The notes: generated by a model from the sequence alone, not told the origin. Positions 1 to 12,313 are shown, counted from the first letter of the stretch. The stretch is 64,000 nt of DNA from Entomomonas sp. E2T0 (GCF_025985425.1 NZ_CP094972.1:124001-188000); one strand, 5' to 3'. Program-made: numbers and translations.

Positions 1-907
1 CACCAACAAACACAAATAGTGCAACAGTGCATAGAGAGCCTACTAAACCCAACTCTTCAGCCAACACAGCAAATACAAAGTCTGTATGTGCTTCTGGTAA
101 ATAAAATTGTTTTTGAATACTATTACCAAGACCTAATCCCAAAAAATCCCCTCGTCCAAAAGCAATTAATGATTGGGTTAATTGATAGCCAGAACCAAAC
201 TGATCAGCAAAAGGGTCTGTAAAGTTCATCAAACGATGCATTCTATATTCTTGCGTTAAAACCAAAAATACTACGGCACCAATACTCATTAATACCATTA
301 ATAAGAAACGTCCCAGGCTCACACCACCTAAGAACAACATAGCAAGTGCAGCGCCCATCATTACCACTGTTGCTCCAAAATCTGGCTCTAATAGGAATAA
401 CCAAGCCACCGGTAATAACACGACAAAAGGTTTAAAGAAACCTGACCATGTATCTCTAACTTGTTCTTTACGGCGAACCAAATAGCCTGCTAAATAGATA
501 ACAGCAAATAACTTTCCTAGCTCAGAAGGTTGAATATTAAATAAGCCAACGCCAATCCAACGGCTTGCACCATTCACATTGCGTCCAATGCCTGGGATTA
601 ATACAGCTACTAATAACACCACTGCCACACATAGCAAATGAGCACTGTACTTTTGCCATACTTTAATGGGTACCACTAAAACACTTGCTGTAGCCAAAAT
701 GCCAATAGCGAGGTAAACCAAATGCCTTGTTAAGTTATAAAAAGTATTACCTGTTTGTGCTGATGCTACCTCAGAAGAAGCAGAGGCAATCATTACAGCA
801 CCTAAACCCAATAATAATAAGCAACCAGCCAATAATGGAAAATCGACATCAAAACCACGTCGGCTATAAATAGGTGAAGGATTTAAACAAACGATGGACA
901 GTTTCAT
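1..907 (-). CDS. ftsW: FtsW, lipid II polymerase of the divisome (3' end outside window)
   Basis: This SEDS-family membrane protein polymerises peptidoglycan glycan strands at the septum. About 302 residues are present; the C-terminus lies beyond the left edge. Translation from ATG at 907 gives MKLSIVCLNPSPIYSRRG followed by many hydrophobic segments. It shows the family signatures NGASRWIGVG, FNIQPSELGK and LPEAHTDFVFAVLAEELG. The ATG overlaps the murD stop as ATGA, so the two are translationally coupled. Position after murD is the standard dcw order, and murG would be expected next. Confidence 0.95.
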   Translation of the reverse strand, partial: MKLSIVCLNPSPIYSRRGFDVDFPLLAGCLLLLGLGAVMIASASSEVASAQTGNTFYNLTRHLVYLAIGILATASVLVVPIKVWQKYSAHLLCVAVVLLVAVLIPGIGRNVNGASRWIGVGLFNIQPSELGKLFAVIYLAGYLVRRKEQVRDTWSGFFKPFVVLLPVAWLFLLEPDFGATVVMMGAALAMLFLGGVSLGRFLLMVLMSIGAVVFLVLTQEYRMHRLMNFTDPFADQFGSGYQLTQSLIAFGRGDFLGLGLGNSIQKQFYLPEAHTDFVFAVLAEELGLVGSLCTVALFVFVG

Positions 908-2256
908 TCACTTAACCCCTTTACAGCTTCTGCAAACAGCTGGCCTCGTTCTTCAAAGTTTTTAAACATATCCCAACTAGCACAAGCAGGCGCTAATAAT
1001 ACCGCATCATTTTTTTGAGCAAGTTTAGAGGCTTCTGCCACTGCTTGTTCAATACTACTTACATATATTCTTGGTATCGCTGTATCTAAAATTTTCTCTA
1101 TTAAAGGAGCATCCTTTCCTAATAAAATAACTGCTCGACAATAATTTTCAATCGGCTCTTTTAAGCTATTAAAATCAGCACCTTTACCATCACCACCAGC
1201 AACTAACACTAGCTTGCCAGTAATATCCCTACCTAACCCATCGATTGCTGCTAAAGCAGCACCTACATTAGTCGCTTTAGAATCATTGTAGTAAACCACA
1301 CCAGCTTTTTCTGCAACCCATTCACAACGATGAGGTAAACCTTTGAAGTTTACTAAGGCCTCTATCATAGCTTCAAAAGATAAACCTACGGCATGCCCTA
1401 ATGCTAAAGCAGCCATAACATTAGACCAGTTGTGACTACCTCTAATTTTTAATCTATCTAATGGCAACAATGGCTCATTATTAAAGATAATCCAACCATC
1501 ACCCTGCAAAGAATCTAATTTAAAGCCTGTAAAATCTGACTTAGCTAGTTTAGTAGTAAACTCCCAACGAACTGCTGTAGTTAGTGCTTTTTTAGGGATA
1601 GATAATAGATCATCCAGATTTACAACTACTTGCTTAGCACCTAAAAAAATACGCTGTTTAGCATCACTGTATGCAGCTAGATCAGAGTAACGATCCATAT
1701 GATCTTCACTCACATTTAATAATGTGGCTACTTCAGCATTTAGCTGTTGGCAACTTTCTAATTGAAAACTAGAAAGTTCTAAAACATACAAATCAATATC
1801 GTCTGCTAAAAGATTTAAAGCAGGCTCACCAAGATTACCACCTACCGCAACTTTTCTTCCTGCTGCCTTCGCCATTTCACCGACTAATGTGGTAACAGTA
1901 CTTTTCCCATTAGAACCTGTAATAGCTACAATAGGAGCTTTTGCTAATTGTGAAAATAAATCAACATCACCAGATAGCCTAACACCACGTTTTGCCGCTG
2001 TTTGTAAAGCAGGAGTTTTTAAATCAAGTCCAGGGCTTACAAACAATGTTTTAGCCTTACACAAAAACTCTACATTTAATTCACCACACTGTACTTCAAC
2101 TTGTGGATACTCTATTTTTAATGTAGTTAACTCTGGTGGACTACTACGGGTATCAACCACAGCAAAAGATGCCCTTTGACTCGCCAAATAACGAACCAAC
2201 GACATACCACTTTTGCCAAGGCCAACAACGATATAAAAGTCAGTCGTAGTAATCAT
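904..2256 (-). CDS. murD: UDP-N-acetylmuramoylalanine--D-glutamate ligase
   Basis: This cytoplasmic Mur ligase adds D-glutamate to UDP-MurNAc-L-Ala. The open frame extends upstream to 2355, but the family start is the ATG at 2256 (MITTTDFYIVVGLGKSG), giving 450 residues, the usual length. The N-terminal Rossmann motif GLGKSGMS, the ATP-binding loop AITGSNGKSTVTTL, and NVSEDHMDRY and YYNDSKATN are all visible. The upstream extension overlaps the mraY 3' end and carries no MurD homology. It lies 11 bases downstream of mraY and overlaps ftsW by 3 bases. Confidence 0.96.
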   Translation of the reverse strand: MITTTDFYIVVGLGKSGMSLVRYLASQRASFAVVDTRSSPPELTTLKIEYPQVEVQCGELNVEFLCKAKTLFVSPGLDLKTPALQTAAKRGVRLSGDVDLFSQLAKAPIVAITGSNGKSTVTTLVGEMAKAAGRKVAVGGNLGEPALNLLADDIDLYVLELSSFQLESCQQLNAEVATLLNVSEDHMDRYSDLAAYSDAKQRIFLGAKQVVVNLDDLLSIPKKALTTAVRWEFTTKLAKSDFTGFKLDSLQGDGWIIFNNEPLLPLDRLKIRGSHNWSNVMAALALGHAVGLSFEAMIEALVNFKGLPHRCEWVAEKAGVVYYNDSKATNVGAALAAIDGLGRDITGKLVLVAGGDGKGADFNSLKEPIENYCRAVILLGKDAPLIEKILDTAIPRIYVSSIEQAVAEASKLAQKNDAVLLAPACASWDMFKNFEERGQLFAEAVKGLSE

Positions 2257-2267
2257 AAAAAACTCTA

Positions 2268-3356
2268 TTACCTTATCTTTAAGGTAGCTAAACCAATCAA
2301 TACTAAAATTACCGTAATAATCCAGAATCTCACTATCACACGTGGTTCTGGCCAACCTTTTAACTCAAAATGATGATGAATGGGCGCCATTCTAAAAACA
2401 CGCTTTCCTGTTAATTTGAAAGAGGCTACTTGGATAATGACTGATAATGTTTCCATCACAAAAACACCGCCCATAATAAATAATACAATCTCTTGGTGAA
2501 CGATCACCGCAATAGTGCCTAACGCAGCACCTAATGCTAATGAGCCTACATCACCCATAAATACTTGTGCTGGATAAGTGTTAAACCAAAGAAAACCTAA
2601 ACCTGCACCAATCATAGCAGCACAAAAAACAACTAACTCACCTGAACCATGTACATAAGGTATTAATAAATATTTGGCAAATTGCATATTACCTGACAAA
2701 TAACAGAAAATACCTAATGCACCACCTACCAATACAGTAGGCATAATAGCTAAACCATCTAAACCATCTGTTAAATTGACCGCATTACTAGTACCCACAA
2801 TGACAAAGTAAGCAAATACAATAAAAAACATCCCTAATGGATAAATACCATGTTTTAAAAAAGGTAAATATAAAGAGGTATCTTGTGAGCCCTTGGCTGC
2901 TGTTACATATAAAAATATAGCAATCCCTAAGGCAAATATTGACTGCCAAAAATACTTCCAACGGCTCGGTAATCCTTTGGTATTTTTTTCTATCACTTTA
3001 CGATAATCATCAACCCAGCCAATAGCACCAAATAACAAAGTAACAACAATAACTACCCATACATATTTATTGGCTAAGTTTGCCCATAATAATGTACTGA
3101 TAGTAATAGAACTTAAAATCAACACACCTCCCATGGTAGGTGTACCCGTTTTTGATAAATGCTCTTTAACACCTTCTTCACGTACTACTTGACCAATTTG
3201 CAGATTCTTTAAAGTGCGAATCATCCAAGGCCCTAAAAATAAAGCTAATAATAAAGCAGTTAACACAGCCATAATGCTTCGTGTAGATTGATATAGAAAT
3301 GCTCCAAATCCTGAGTGCACATTTTCTTGTAAGAAACTAAATAACCAAACTAACAT
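2268..3356 (-). CDS. mraY: Phospho-N-acetylmuramoyl-pentapeptide transferase
   Basis: MraY moves phospho-MurNAc-pentapeptide to undecaprenyl phosphate to form lipid I at the inner membrane. I start it at ATG 3356 ([17 protein letters not shown]), which matches the family N-terminus and gives 362 residues. The frame is open further upstream to 3383, but that part lies inside murF. Hallmarks are the Asp-rich motif [22 protein letters not shown] and [15 protein letters not shown], with about ten membrane segments. The murF stop and mraY start overlap by one base (TAATG). Confidence 0.96.
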   Translation of the reverse strand: MLVWLFSFLQENVHSGFGAFLYQSTRSIMAVLTALLLALFLGPWMIRTLKNLQIGQVVREEGVKEHLSKTGTPTMGGVLILSSITISTLLWANLANKYVWVVIVVTLLFGAIGWVDDYRKVIEKNTKGLPSRWKYFWQSIFALGIAIFLYVTAAKGSQDTSLYLPFLKHGIYPLGMFFIVFAYFVIVGTSNAVNLTDGLDGLAIMPTVLVGGALGIFCYLSGNMQFAKYLLIPYVHGSGELVVFCAAMIGAGLGFLWFNTYPAQVFMGDVGSLALGAALGTIAVIVHQEIVLFIMGGVFVMETLSVIIQVASFKLTGKRVFRMAPIHHHFELKGWPEPRVIVRFWIITVILVLIGLATLKIR

Positions 3357-4723
3357 TAATGAATTCCTTCTGCAGAACCACAAAGGTTACTAACCAATGT
3401 TTCCATCCCCATACTACGTGATCCTTTTACCAAAATTATATTGTTCACATCATCGTGAACAACCAATGCTTTTAATAACTCTTCTTTAGTTTCAAAATGA
3501 TAAGCCTTATCACCAAATGCTTTAACTGCAAATGTAGTTAATGGCCCTATGGCATATAAAATATCAACTTTATCTTTAGCATAATCACCTATTTGCTGAT
3601 GAGTTTGCTCAGCCCATTGGCCTAGCTCACCCATATCACCTAATACCAGTATTTTTCTACCCGTAAACTCCGCTAATAAATCAATTGCAGCTTTTACTGA
3701 AGCAGGACTGGCATTGTAACTATCATCAATAACACGTGCGCCACCTAATGCTAAGAAAGTATTAGTGCGCCCTTTTACAGATAGCTGTGCATTTAAACCT
3801 TCTTTAATAACTGCTAAGTCAATATCTATTGCATAACAAGCAGCTGCCGCAGCTAATGCATTACTAACATTATGTTGCCCTAAAACATTTAATTGAATAT
3901 CCATTTCACCAACAGGACTATGCAAAGTAAAAGATTGGCAACCATTTCTATTACGACTTAAATCACTTGAATAAAAATCAGCTTGGTTATTTTGTTTAGC
4001 AAAGCTAATCACCTTACGTTGCCCTGCTCGTTTTTTCCAAATAGCAAAAGAAGGATCATCTAAATTAAGAATGGCTGTTCCATTAGCATCTAAACCATCA
4101 ATAATTTCACCTTTGGCTTCAATAATATTTTCTAAACTACCAAACTTACCAACATGGGCATTACTAGCATTATTTAATACCGAAACATCAGGTTTTACTA
4201 AATTAACACTATAGCTAATTTCACCTATTGCTGAAGCACCCATCTCAATAACAGCAAATTCATGTTCTGCTGTTAATTGCAATAATGTTAAAGGTACTCC
4301 TAAATCATTATTTAGATTACCTTGAGTAGCATGTACAGTTCCCTGTTTACTTAAAATACTTGCAACAAACTCTTTAACGGTTGTTTTACCGCTAGAACCT
4401 GTAATACCAATTACTTTTCCTTGAAAAGCTTGTCGATTCAATGCACCCAGTTTCCCTAAGGCCAATCTAGTATTGCCAACAACTAATTGTGGAATATTCA
4501 CCTCATCCACGGGACATTCAACCATAGCAGCAACGGCACCATTTTCAGCCGCTTTAGCCACATAATCATGACCATCAAAATTTTCACCAGAGATAGCAAT
4601 AAATAACTCACCTTTATTAATGGTTCTACTATCAATTGACACAGCATCAAAACTTACACTATCACCAATCAATGTAACTTCTAATAAAGTTGCTAACTGT
4701 GCGAGTGACATTGGTTTAATCAT
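3356..4723 (-). CDS. murF: UDP-MurNAc-tripeptide--D-Ala-D-Ala ligase
   Basis: MurF adds D-Ala-D-Ala to UDP-MurNAc-tripeptide, the last cytoplasmic step before lipid I. It has 455 residues, normal for the family. The N-terminal UDP-binding part contains [26 protein letters not shown]. The ATP loop is [14 protein letters not shown], followed by [11 protein letters not shown], and [17 protein letters not shown] in the C-terminal domain. It lies one base downstream of murE and is coupled to mraY. Confidence 0.96.
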   Translation of the reverse strand: MIKPMSLAQLATLLEVTLIGDSVSFDAVSIDSRTINKGELFIAISGENFDGHDYVAKAAENGAVAAMVECPVDEVNIPQLVVGNTRLALGKLGALNRQAFQGKVIGITGSSGKTTVKEFVASILSKQGTVHATQGNLNNDLGVPLTLLQLTAEHEFAVIEMGASAIGEISYSVNLVKPDVSVLNNASNAHVGKFGSLENIIEAKGEIIDGLDANGTAILNLDDPSFAIWKKRAGQRKVISFAKQNNQADFYSSDLSRNRNGCQSFTLHSPVGEMDIQLNVLGQHNVSNALAAAAACYAIDIDLAVIKEGLNAQLSVKGRTNTFLALGGARVIDDSYNASPASVKAAIDLLAEFTGRKILVLGDMGELGQWAEQTHQQIGDYAKDKVDILYAIGPLTTFAVKAFGDKAYHFETKEELLKALVVHDDVNNIILVKGSRSMGMETLVSNLCGSAEGIH

Positions 4724-4724
4724 A

Positions 4725-6193
4725 TTATTTATTCTCCCAAGTCTTTAATGCTTGGTTAGCCTGTTCTGTATCAGAGAAATGGCTGCGCTCACCATTTATC
4801 TCCTGATAATCTTCGTGGCCTTTACCTGCTATTAATACTACATCGTCTGATTTTGCTTGAGCTATAGTTTGTAAAATAGCTTGTTGTCTATCAGCAATAG
4901 TTTGTACTGACTGGGTACTATTAAAGCCTTTTAAAATATCATTAATAATGGCACTGCTTATCTCTTCACGAGGATTATCGTCTGTTACCACTACTTGGTC
5001 TGCTAATCTTTCAGCAATGGCTGCCATAAGTGGACGCTTGCCTTTATCTCTACTACCACCACAACCAAAGACACACCATAATTTACCTTTAACATGGGGC
5101 TTTAATGCTGTTAAGACTTGCTCTAAAGCATCTGGCGTATGTGCATAATCCACAATGACTAAAGGTTTTTCATTACCACCCAAACATTGCATTCTGCCAG
5201 CAGGCGCTTTTAACTGTGGCACTATCGTCAATACTTTGGCAAACTCATAGCCTAACCCTAACAAACTACCAACAACCGCTAGCACATTACTTAAATTAAA
5301 ATGTCCAATAAGCTGACTCTGTAACAAACCTGTTCCTTGTGGTGAAACTAAGTTAGCTGTAACACCCCGCTCATTGAATAAAATATTAGTACAGTGCAAA
5401 TCAGCGGTTGTATCTTCAATACTATAAGTAAGTAACTCTTTATGATTATTTTGGTTTACTAGCTGCTTACCATAAGTATCATCTTGATTAATTACTCTGG
5501 CTTGTAAACTATCCCAAGCAAAAAGCTTAGCTTTAGCAGCAGCATAGTTTTCTAATGTTTCATGATAATCTAAGTGATCTCTTGTTAAATTAGTAAACAC
5601 GGCCACTTTAAAGGGTAATGCTGCAACACGTCCTTGATCTAAACCATGGGAAGAAACCTCTAAAGCAACGGCTTTAGCGCCTTCTTGTAATAACTTAGCT
5701 AAACTAGCTTGAACACTAATCGCATCTGGTGTTGTTTGTTTACCCTGCTGTAATCTTTGCCAAAATCCTGTACCCAATGTACCTATAATGCCACAAGGTT
5801 CATTTAACAAATCTAATGCTTGAGCAATTAGTTGAGTAACTGTTGTTTTACCGTTAGTACCTGTAACACCTATCAAACGTAATAGGTTTGCTGGTTCACC
5901 ATAGAAACGACCTGCAATATCAGATACATGGTATTGTAATTTTTTTACTGCAATAAACTCAGCGTAAGGGTGCTGATTAACTATAGAATCTGCTAACTGA
6001 TAATCTTCAGGATCATATACGATAGTTAATGCACCCTTGTGGAGAGCCTGTTCAATATAGTCTCTACCATCTTGCTGAGTACCCTTGACAGCAAGGAATA
6101 AGTCACCCTGCTGCACCATTCTGCTATCTAACTTAAGCCCTGTTATTTCAATAGGCTTTTGTACTTGAGGTAATAACTGATTAAGTAACATCA

Positions 6194-6194
<1 letters not shown>
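4725..6194 (-). CDS. murE: UDP-MurNAc-L-Ala-D-Glu--meso-diaminopimelate ligase
   Basis: MurE adds the third stem-peptide residue. The 489-residue protein has the P-loop GVTGTNGKTTVTQL and DYAHTPDALEQVL. It also carries the substrate-selecting motif DNPR (VVTDDNPREE), which is the mark of enzymes using meso-diaminopimelate rather than lysine, so the peptidoglycan is of the usual Gram-negative type. Its ATG overlaps the ftsI stop. Starts at either of two adjacent Met codons are possible. Confidence 0.96.
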
Positions 6195-8192
<1,998 letters not shown>

Positions 8193-8193
<1 letters not shown>

Positions 8194-9137
8194 TACCTTA
8201 ACTTCTCTGCAGTTCTTAATACAGCACTACGAGAGCGAGGATTATTTTTTACTTCCTGCTCACTAGCATAAATTGGCTTACCAATTATGTGTAACTTTGC
8301 CTCAAAAGGTTCTACCTGTATTGGTAAATCCCTTGGTAATTGGTCTTTTTCACCTTTTACCTGCTTCCGCATAAATTGCTTTACAATACGATCTTCCAAT
8401 GAATGAAAGCTAATTACCACTAATCGACCACCAACTGCTAGTACATCAAGTGCTGCTTGTAAACCGTGTTCTAAATCGCTTAACTCATTATTTACAAAGA
8501 TACGAATTGCTTGAAATGCACGAGTCGCTGGATGTTTACCTTTTTCCCAAGCAGGATTAGCTACTGTTATAACTTCAGCTAAATCTAATGTCCGCTCAAA
8601 TGGTTTGACTTCCCTTCTCTGAACAACCGCTCTCGCCATTCTTTTAGCGAAACGCTCTTCACCATACTCTTTAAGTACTCGGCTAATTTCATCTTCACTG
8701 GCTGATGCTATCCAATCTTTAGCGCTGACACCTGACAGAGGATTCATTCGCATATCTAATGGACCATCTTGATTAAAACTAAAGCCACGACCTGCATCAT
8801 CTAACTGTGGTGATGAAACACCTAAATCTAATAAAACTCCTGATACCTTCCCTGCTAAACCACGCTTTTCTAACTCTTCTTTCATTGCTGCAAAAGAATT
8901 TTGAATAATAGAAAAACGTTTTTCCTCAGCCATTAATAAATTTCCTGTATTAATGGCAAGTGGATCTTTATCAAATCCTATTAACTGACCTTGCTTACCT
9001 AACCGACTAAGGATCAATCGGCTATGCCCGCCACGACCAAAAGTACCATCCACATAACAACCATCTGCCATTATGGCTAGCTGTTCAACGGCTTCATTCA
9101 ACAACACCGTTGTATGAGTAAAATTTTGTGTTGTCAT
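8193..9137 (-). CDS. rsmH: 16S rRNA (cytosine(1402)-N4)-methyltransferase
   Basis: RsmH (MraW) methylates N4 of C1402 in the ribosomal P site using SAM. The 314-residue protein shows [13 protein letters not shown], the SAM-binding [36 protein letters not shown] and the C-terminal [15 protein letters not shown] and [10 protein letters not shown]. All are diagnostic. It starts 5 bases downstream of mraZ and overlaps the ftsL start. Confidence 0.97.
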
Positions 9138-9142
9138 GGTCG

Positions 9143-9598
9143 TTATAAAATTAAGTCACGTAATTCTTCTGGTAAACCACCAGCTTCTTTTATGGCTGCC
9201 ATATCATCTAATTCAATAGCATTCCATGTATCTTCATCCCAAAGTTGAAACTTATTCAGTTGTCCTACTAAAACAACTTTCTTATCCAACTCTGCTCGTA
9301 CTCTTAAACGAGGAGGTATTAAAAAACGACCATTACCATCCAACTCAACATCTTGAGCACTACCAATCAAAGTACGGTGTAAACGACGGGTTTCTTCACG
9401 TAAAGAAGGCATTTGGCGGAGCTTATTCTCAATTAACTCCCACTCAGGTAATGGATAAATATTTAAACAAGGATCAACAGCATCAACTGTTACAATAAGC
9501 TTACCAGAGCAGCGCACACTTAGCTCGTCACGATACCGACTAGGCATCGCTACACGACCTTTAGCGTCTAAACTGACTGCATTAGCTCCGCGAAACAA
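9143..9598 (-). CDS. mraZ: Transcriptional regulator MraZ
   Basis: MraZ is a ring-forming DNA-binding protein that represses the dcw promoter in E. coli. It has 151 residues with two SpoVT/AbrB-like halves: [26 protein letters not shown] and a second one with [21 protein letters not shown]. The start matching the family N-terminus is a TTG codon at 9598, with GAGGA about 9 bases upstream. No ATG gives the conserved MFRG start. Its likely operator is at 9649-9688. Confidence 0.95.
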   Translation of the reverse strand: MFRGANAVSLDAKGRVAMPSRYRDELSVRCSGKLIVTVDAVDPCLNIYPLPEWELIENKLRQMPSLREETRRLHRTLIGSAQDVELDGNGRFLIPPRLRVRAELDKKVVLVGQLNKFQLWDEDTWNAIELDDMAAIKEAGGLPEELRDLIL

Positions 9599-9648
9599 TT
9601 ATTTAATCCTCATTTTTACTTTCTTTACCACTAAAAGAGATTATTTAA

Positions 9649-9688
9649 CCACTTTATACCCTTTTTCACCACTTTACACCACTTATGC
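9649..9688 (-). promoter_or_regulatory. MraZ operator: four 10-bp direct repeats
   Basis: Read on the minus strand, four abutting 10-base units fit the pattern N3-AAAGTGG: gcaTAAGTGG, tgtAAAGTGG, tgaAAAAGGG and tatAAAGTGG. Tandem AAAGTG-type repeats with 10-bp periodicity in front of mraZ are the described MraZ box. The block sits just downstream of the predicted -10 element, where a bound ring would block transcription. A lone extra GTGGT copy (plus-strand CCACT at 9628-9632) lies closer to mraZ. Confidence 0.85.
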
Positions 9689-9690
9689 AC

Positions 9691-9719
9691 ACTATAGAAA
9701 CCAATGCAACATCAGTCAA
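9691..9719 (-). promoter_or_regulatory. Predicted sigma-70 promoter of the dcw cluster
   Basis: On the minus strand, TTGACT (9719-9714) is followed by 17 bases and then TATAGT (9696-9691). This is close to consensus with ideal spacing. Transcription would begin inside or just before the MraZ repeats, about 90 bases ahead of the mraZ start codon. Confidence 0.8.
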
Positions 9720-9973
9720 GTACAATCTGCATAAAAATCAGTAAATACACACCTTCTTGACTAAAGTTGAATAATCATTACCAAGTTTTTTGCAGAAAAA
9801 TTAATAGAACATGAACAACAATAAGCAAATTCATGAAAAACCCTTATTCAATAGATTTAAATTATTAATAACGACTTAAAGTTGCAGTTATACAATAAAA
9901 AATGAATTGTCTTATTTTGCAAACTAAGACAGTATTAATTGCCATAAAGGATTTTTAACAATTGGTAAAGGTC

Positions 9974-11914
9974 ATGCTACGTTACAGTTTTCTAACATTA
10001 TTCTTAATTAACCTAATATTTCCTTTATATGGACAAACTGCACGCAAACCCTCTTATTACGATCAACAATCAAAAATAGGAAATCTACTACCTCGCTCAG
10101 TTGCAAATCAACGACCTACGCCTAAAATAACTTATATTTCCTCCATAAAGGATCAAAATATCTTCCAACAATTGGCGAGAACCTATGAACTTGGCTCACT
10201 TTATGAAATTCCTCATATACTTTTTGTTATTGATTTAAAAAATAATAATCACCTTTATTATTTAAATACCCCTTTTTATGAACTCCATGAGAACTTTTTA
10301 CAACAAGTAATTGTTAAGAAAAAACTAACTCGTACAGAACTCAACACTAATTATTTAAGCCCTAAAAGACGTTTCTTACTAGGTACATTAAGCTGGCAAC
10401 AAAGTATCAAACAATATACTTATGAGTTTTGGGAAGGAGATACACTTTCTGCTGAACAACTGCAATTGACGGAGCAACTCATCAAACAAACTTTCTTTGA
10501 TGCCGTTGTCTTTAAAACAAACTCTACTACTCAAGAACAAACAACTAAAAAAGCTAATATCCATTACTTCACTCAACAGCAACTTATTCAACAACAAAGT
10601 TTCTTGGCGCTAAATCAAGGAACTGCTGTAGGAAAATTAAAACTAATTACATCAGAACAAGATTTAACAAGTTTAACTAGCTCTGACATTATTATTTTAA
10701 AAGAAACACCTATTGCTTTACCGCCAGTTGCAGCTATTATTACTGAACAACCTTCCACAGTACTTTCTCATGTTAACTTACTTGCTAAAAGCTGGAAGAT
10801 ACCTAATGCCTATATCAAAAATGCAGCTGAAGAACTTAAGCAATATGAAAACCAATGGATAGAACTACAAGTTAATACCTCTAACTATACTATTAAAGCT
10901 AGTGAGCAAACAGTGGTTGCCACCAAAGTAATTACTGTAGCCAAAACTAATACTAACACCACTCAATTAAAACTATTTCCCTTAAAAACACTCACTATCA
11001 AAGATAGTATTTATTGTGGTAGTAAAGCCGCTAATTTAGGTGAGATCTCTCATAAATTACCTGCTATAAATATTCCTGATGGTTTTTGTATTCCTTTTGG
11101 TCAATACCAGCTATTTATGCAACAACATGGTTTATTTAAACAACTTGCACAATTAGAGAATCAACCTCAATTTAAAAATAACTCACAATACCGCCAACAT
11201 CAATTGGCTTTATTTCGACAACAAATTATTGATACCCCTATTCCTAATAAACTGTTAAATGAATGGGTTAAGCAATGGCAAGGCCAATTAGCAGGTAAAG
11301 CTATCTTTGTACGTAGCTCTTCTAACTCTGAAGATTTACCTAACTTTAGTAGTGCTGGTTTATATACCAGTGTAGCTAATGTGATTGATAGAGAATCCCT
11401 AGCGAAAGCTGTTAAAACTGTTTGGGCTTCAACCTACAACTATAAAGCCTATGAAACAAGGCAAATATTAAGGTTATCTGATGACCTTATTAAAATGAGT
11501 GTACTTATTCAAGTCGCTATAGATACAGATAAGGCTGGGGTTATGATTACACGAGACCCATTTAATAAGACAAGACCCTATATTACTTATATTGCAGCCA
11601 AGTATGGTTTAGGCATTAAAGTCGTAGAGGGAAAAGCAATCGCTGAACAAGTGATGTATTCTTCATGGTCAAAAGCAATTCAAGTGCTCTCTTTGTCTGA
11701 TGAAAAAACGGCATTAAAATTGGCCAAAGATGGAGGGGTTGTAGAACAGCCTTTGGATAGTGACCAATCAATACTCAATGAGCAATTAATTGTTAATCTA
11801 GCAAAAATAGCCCGACAAATAAAATATCTTTTTAATTCTCAGGATCAAGATATAGAGTGGGCTGTAAAACAAGGAACAATATTTATTCTACAAAGCAGAC
11901 CTTATATTCATTAA
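9974..11914 (+). CDS. Exported dikinase-like protein (phosphohistidine domain followed by PPDK-type ATP-binding domain)
   Basis: This protein has about 646 residues; numbering below counts from the upstream TTG (9962), four codons before the ATG used here. An N-terminal hydrophobic stretch (MLRYSFLTLFLINLIFPLYG) looks like a signal peptide. Residues about 215-290 resemble a swivelling phosphohistidine domain, with candidate catalytic H270 in TVLSH. Residues about 351-650 form a pyruvate-phosphate-dikinase-type nucleotide-binding domain (FVRSSSNSEDLP at 449-460, AGVMITRDP, DIEWAV at 630-635, ILQSRP). His domain before ATP domain, plus TVLSH and SSSN.EDL, recalls glucan water dikinases rather than PEP synthase. 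The substrate is unknown. Export of an ATP-dependent enzyme is unexpected. Either TTG 9962 or ATG 9974 could be the start. Confidence 0.75.
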   Translation: MLRYSFLTLFLINLIFPLYGQTARKPSYYDQQSKIGNLLPRSVANQRPTPKITYISSIKDQNIFQQLARTYELGSLYEIPHILFVIDLKNNNHLYYLNTPFYELHENFLQQVIVKKKLTRTELNTNYLSPKRRFLLGTLSWQQSIKQYTYEFWEGDTLSAEQLQLTEQLIKQTFFDAVVFKTNSTTQEQTTKKANIHYFTQQQLIQQQSFLALNQGTAVGKLKLITSEQDLTSLTSSDIIILKETPIALPPVAAIITEQPSTVLSHVNLLAKSWKIPNAYIKNAAEELKQYENQWIELQVNTSNYTIKASEQTVVATKVITVAKTNTNTTQLKLFPLKTLTIKDSIYCGSKAANLGEISHKLPAINIPDGFCIPFGQYQLFMQQHGLFKQLAQLENQPQFKNNSQYRQHQLALFRQQIIDTPIPNKLLNEWVKQWQGQLAGKAIFVRSSSNSEDLPNFSSAGLYTSVANVIDRESLAKAVKTVWASTYNYKAYETRQILRLSDDLIKMSVLIQVAIDTDKAGVMITRDPFNKTRPYITYIAAKYGLGIKVVEGKAIAEQVMYSSWSKAIQVLSLSDEKTALKLAKDGGVVEQPLDSDQSILNEQLIVNLAKIARQIKYLFNSQDQDIEWAVKQGTIFILQSRPYIH

Positions 11915-11982
11915 TAGCTAATATTGTATTTCTAAAAAACGCGCTATACTAAAAAAGACTATTCATTCACTAAGGGTAAAAC

Positions 11983-12303
11983 ATGCGTCAACTATTATTA
12001 CTTGTGTTAGGTTGTTTATTTTCAGTACAAGTATTTGCATTTGGTGCTACCACTAATGCCATTAACAACATTGCCACCTCAGGTAGTACAGCGGGTACAT
12101 CAGGATCATCAGCATCCACCGATACTACCAAGCGGGATAAAATTATTGAACAAGCACAAAATGATGCTGCCACTTTTGTAGGGACAAATGGCAAAGTACT
12201 AGGTGTATATCTAGAAGTAGCTTTACAGCATCTTCGTCAAAACTATTCTGTAGCGGATCATATTTCCGATCTTGCCCTAGCTGAAGCTATTTTGACCTAT
12301 TAA
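11983..12303 (+). CDS. DUF2388-family exported protein
   Basis: This 106-residue protein has a signal peptide (MRQLLLLVLGCLFSVQVFA), a low-complexity Thr/Ser/Gly stretch at about 24-50, and a conserved C-terminal part (AATFVGTNGKVLGVYLEVALQHLRQ...SDLALAEAIL). This pattern matches the small periplasmic DUF2388 family of Pseudomonas, whose function is unknown. It follows the dikinase-like gene by 68 bases. A possible own promoter lies between (TTGTAT at 11924 and TATACT at 11945, short 15-base spacing), so co-transcription is uncertain. Confidence 0.8.
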   Translation: MRQLLLLVLGCLFSVQVFAFGATTNAINNIATSGSTAGTSGSSASTDTTKRDKIIEQAQNDAATFVGTNGKVLGVYLEVALQHLRQNYSVADHISDLALAEAILTY

Positions 12304-12313
12304 CAAAATGAAC

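Larger units (their letters stand above)
9599..9961. other. Intergenic region between mraZ and the divergent dikinase-like gene
   Basis: This 363-base AT-rich gap holds the dcw promoter and MraZ repeats in its left third. The remaining part up to 9961 presumably carries the promoter for the plus-strand gene; I could not single out a convincing -35/-10 pair there. No RNA gene or repeat was recognised. Confidence 0.6.

Noticed and set aside
19-222. 67-codon plus-strand frame at the left edge
   Set aside because: It is antisense to ftsW and has no independent support.
2257-2355. 33-residue N-terminal extension of MurD
   Set aside because: It overlaps the end of mraY, has no MurD-like sequence, and ATG 2256 gives the normal family length.
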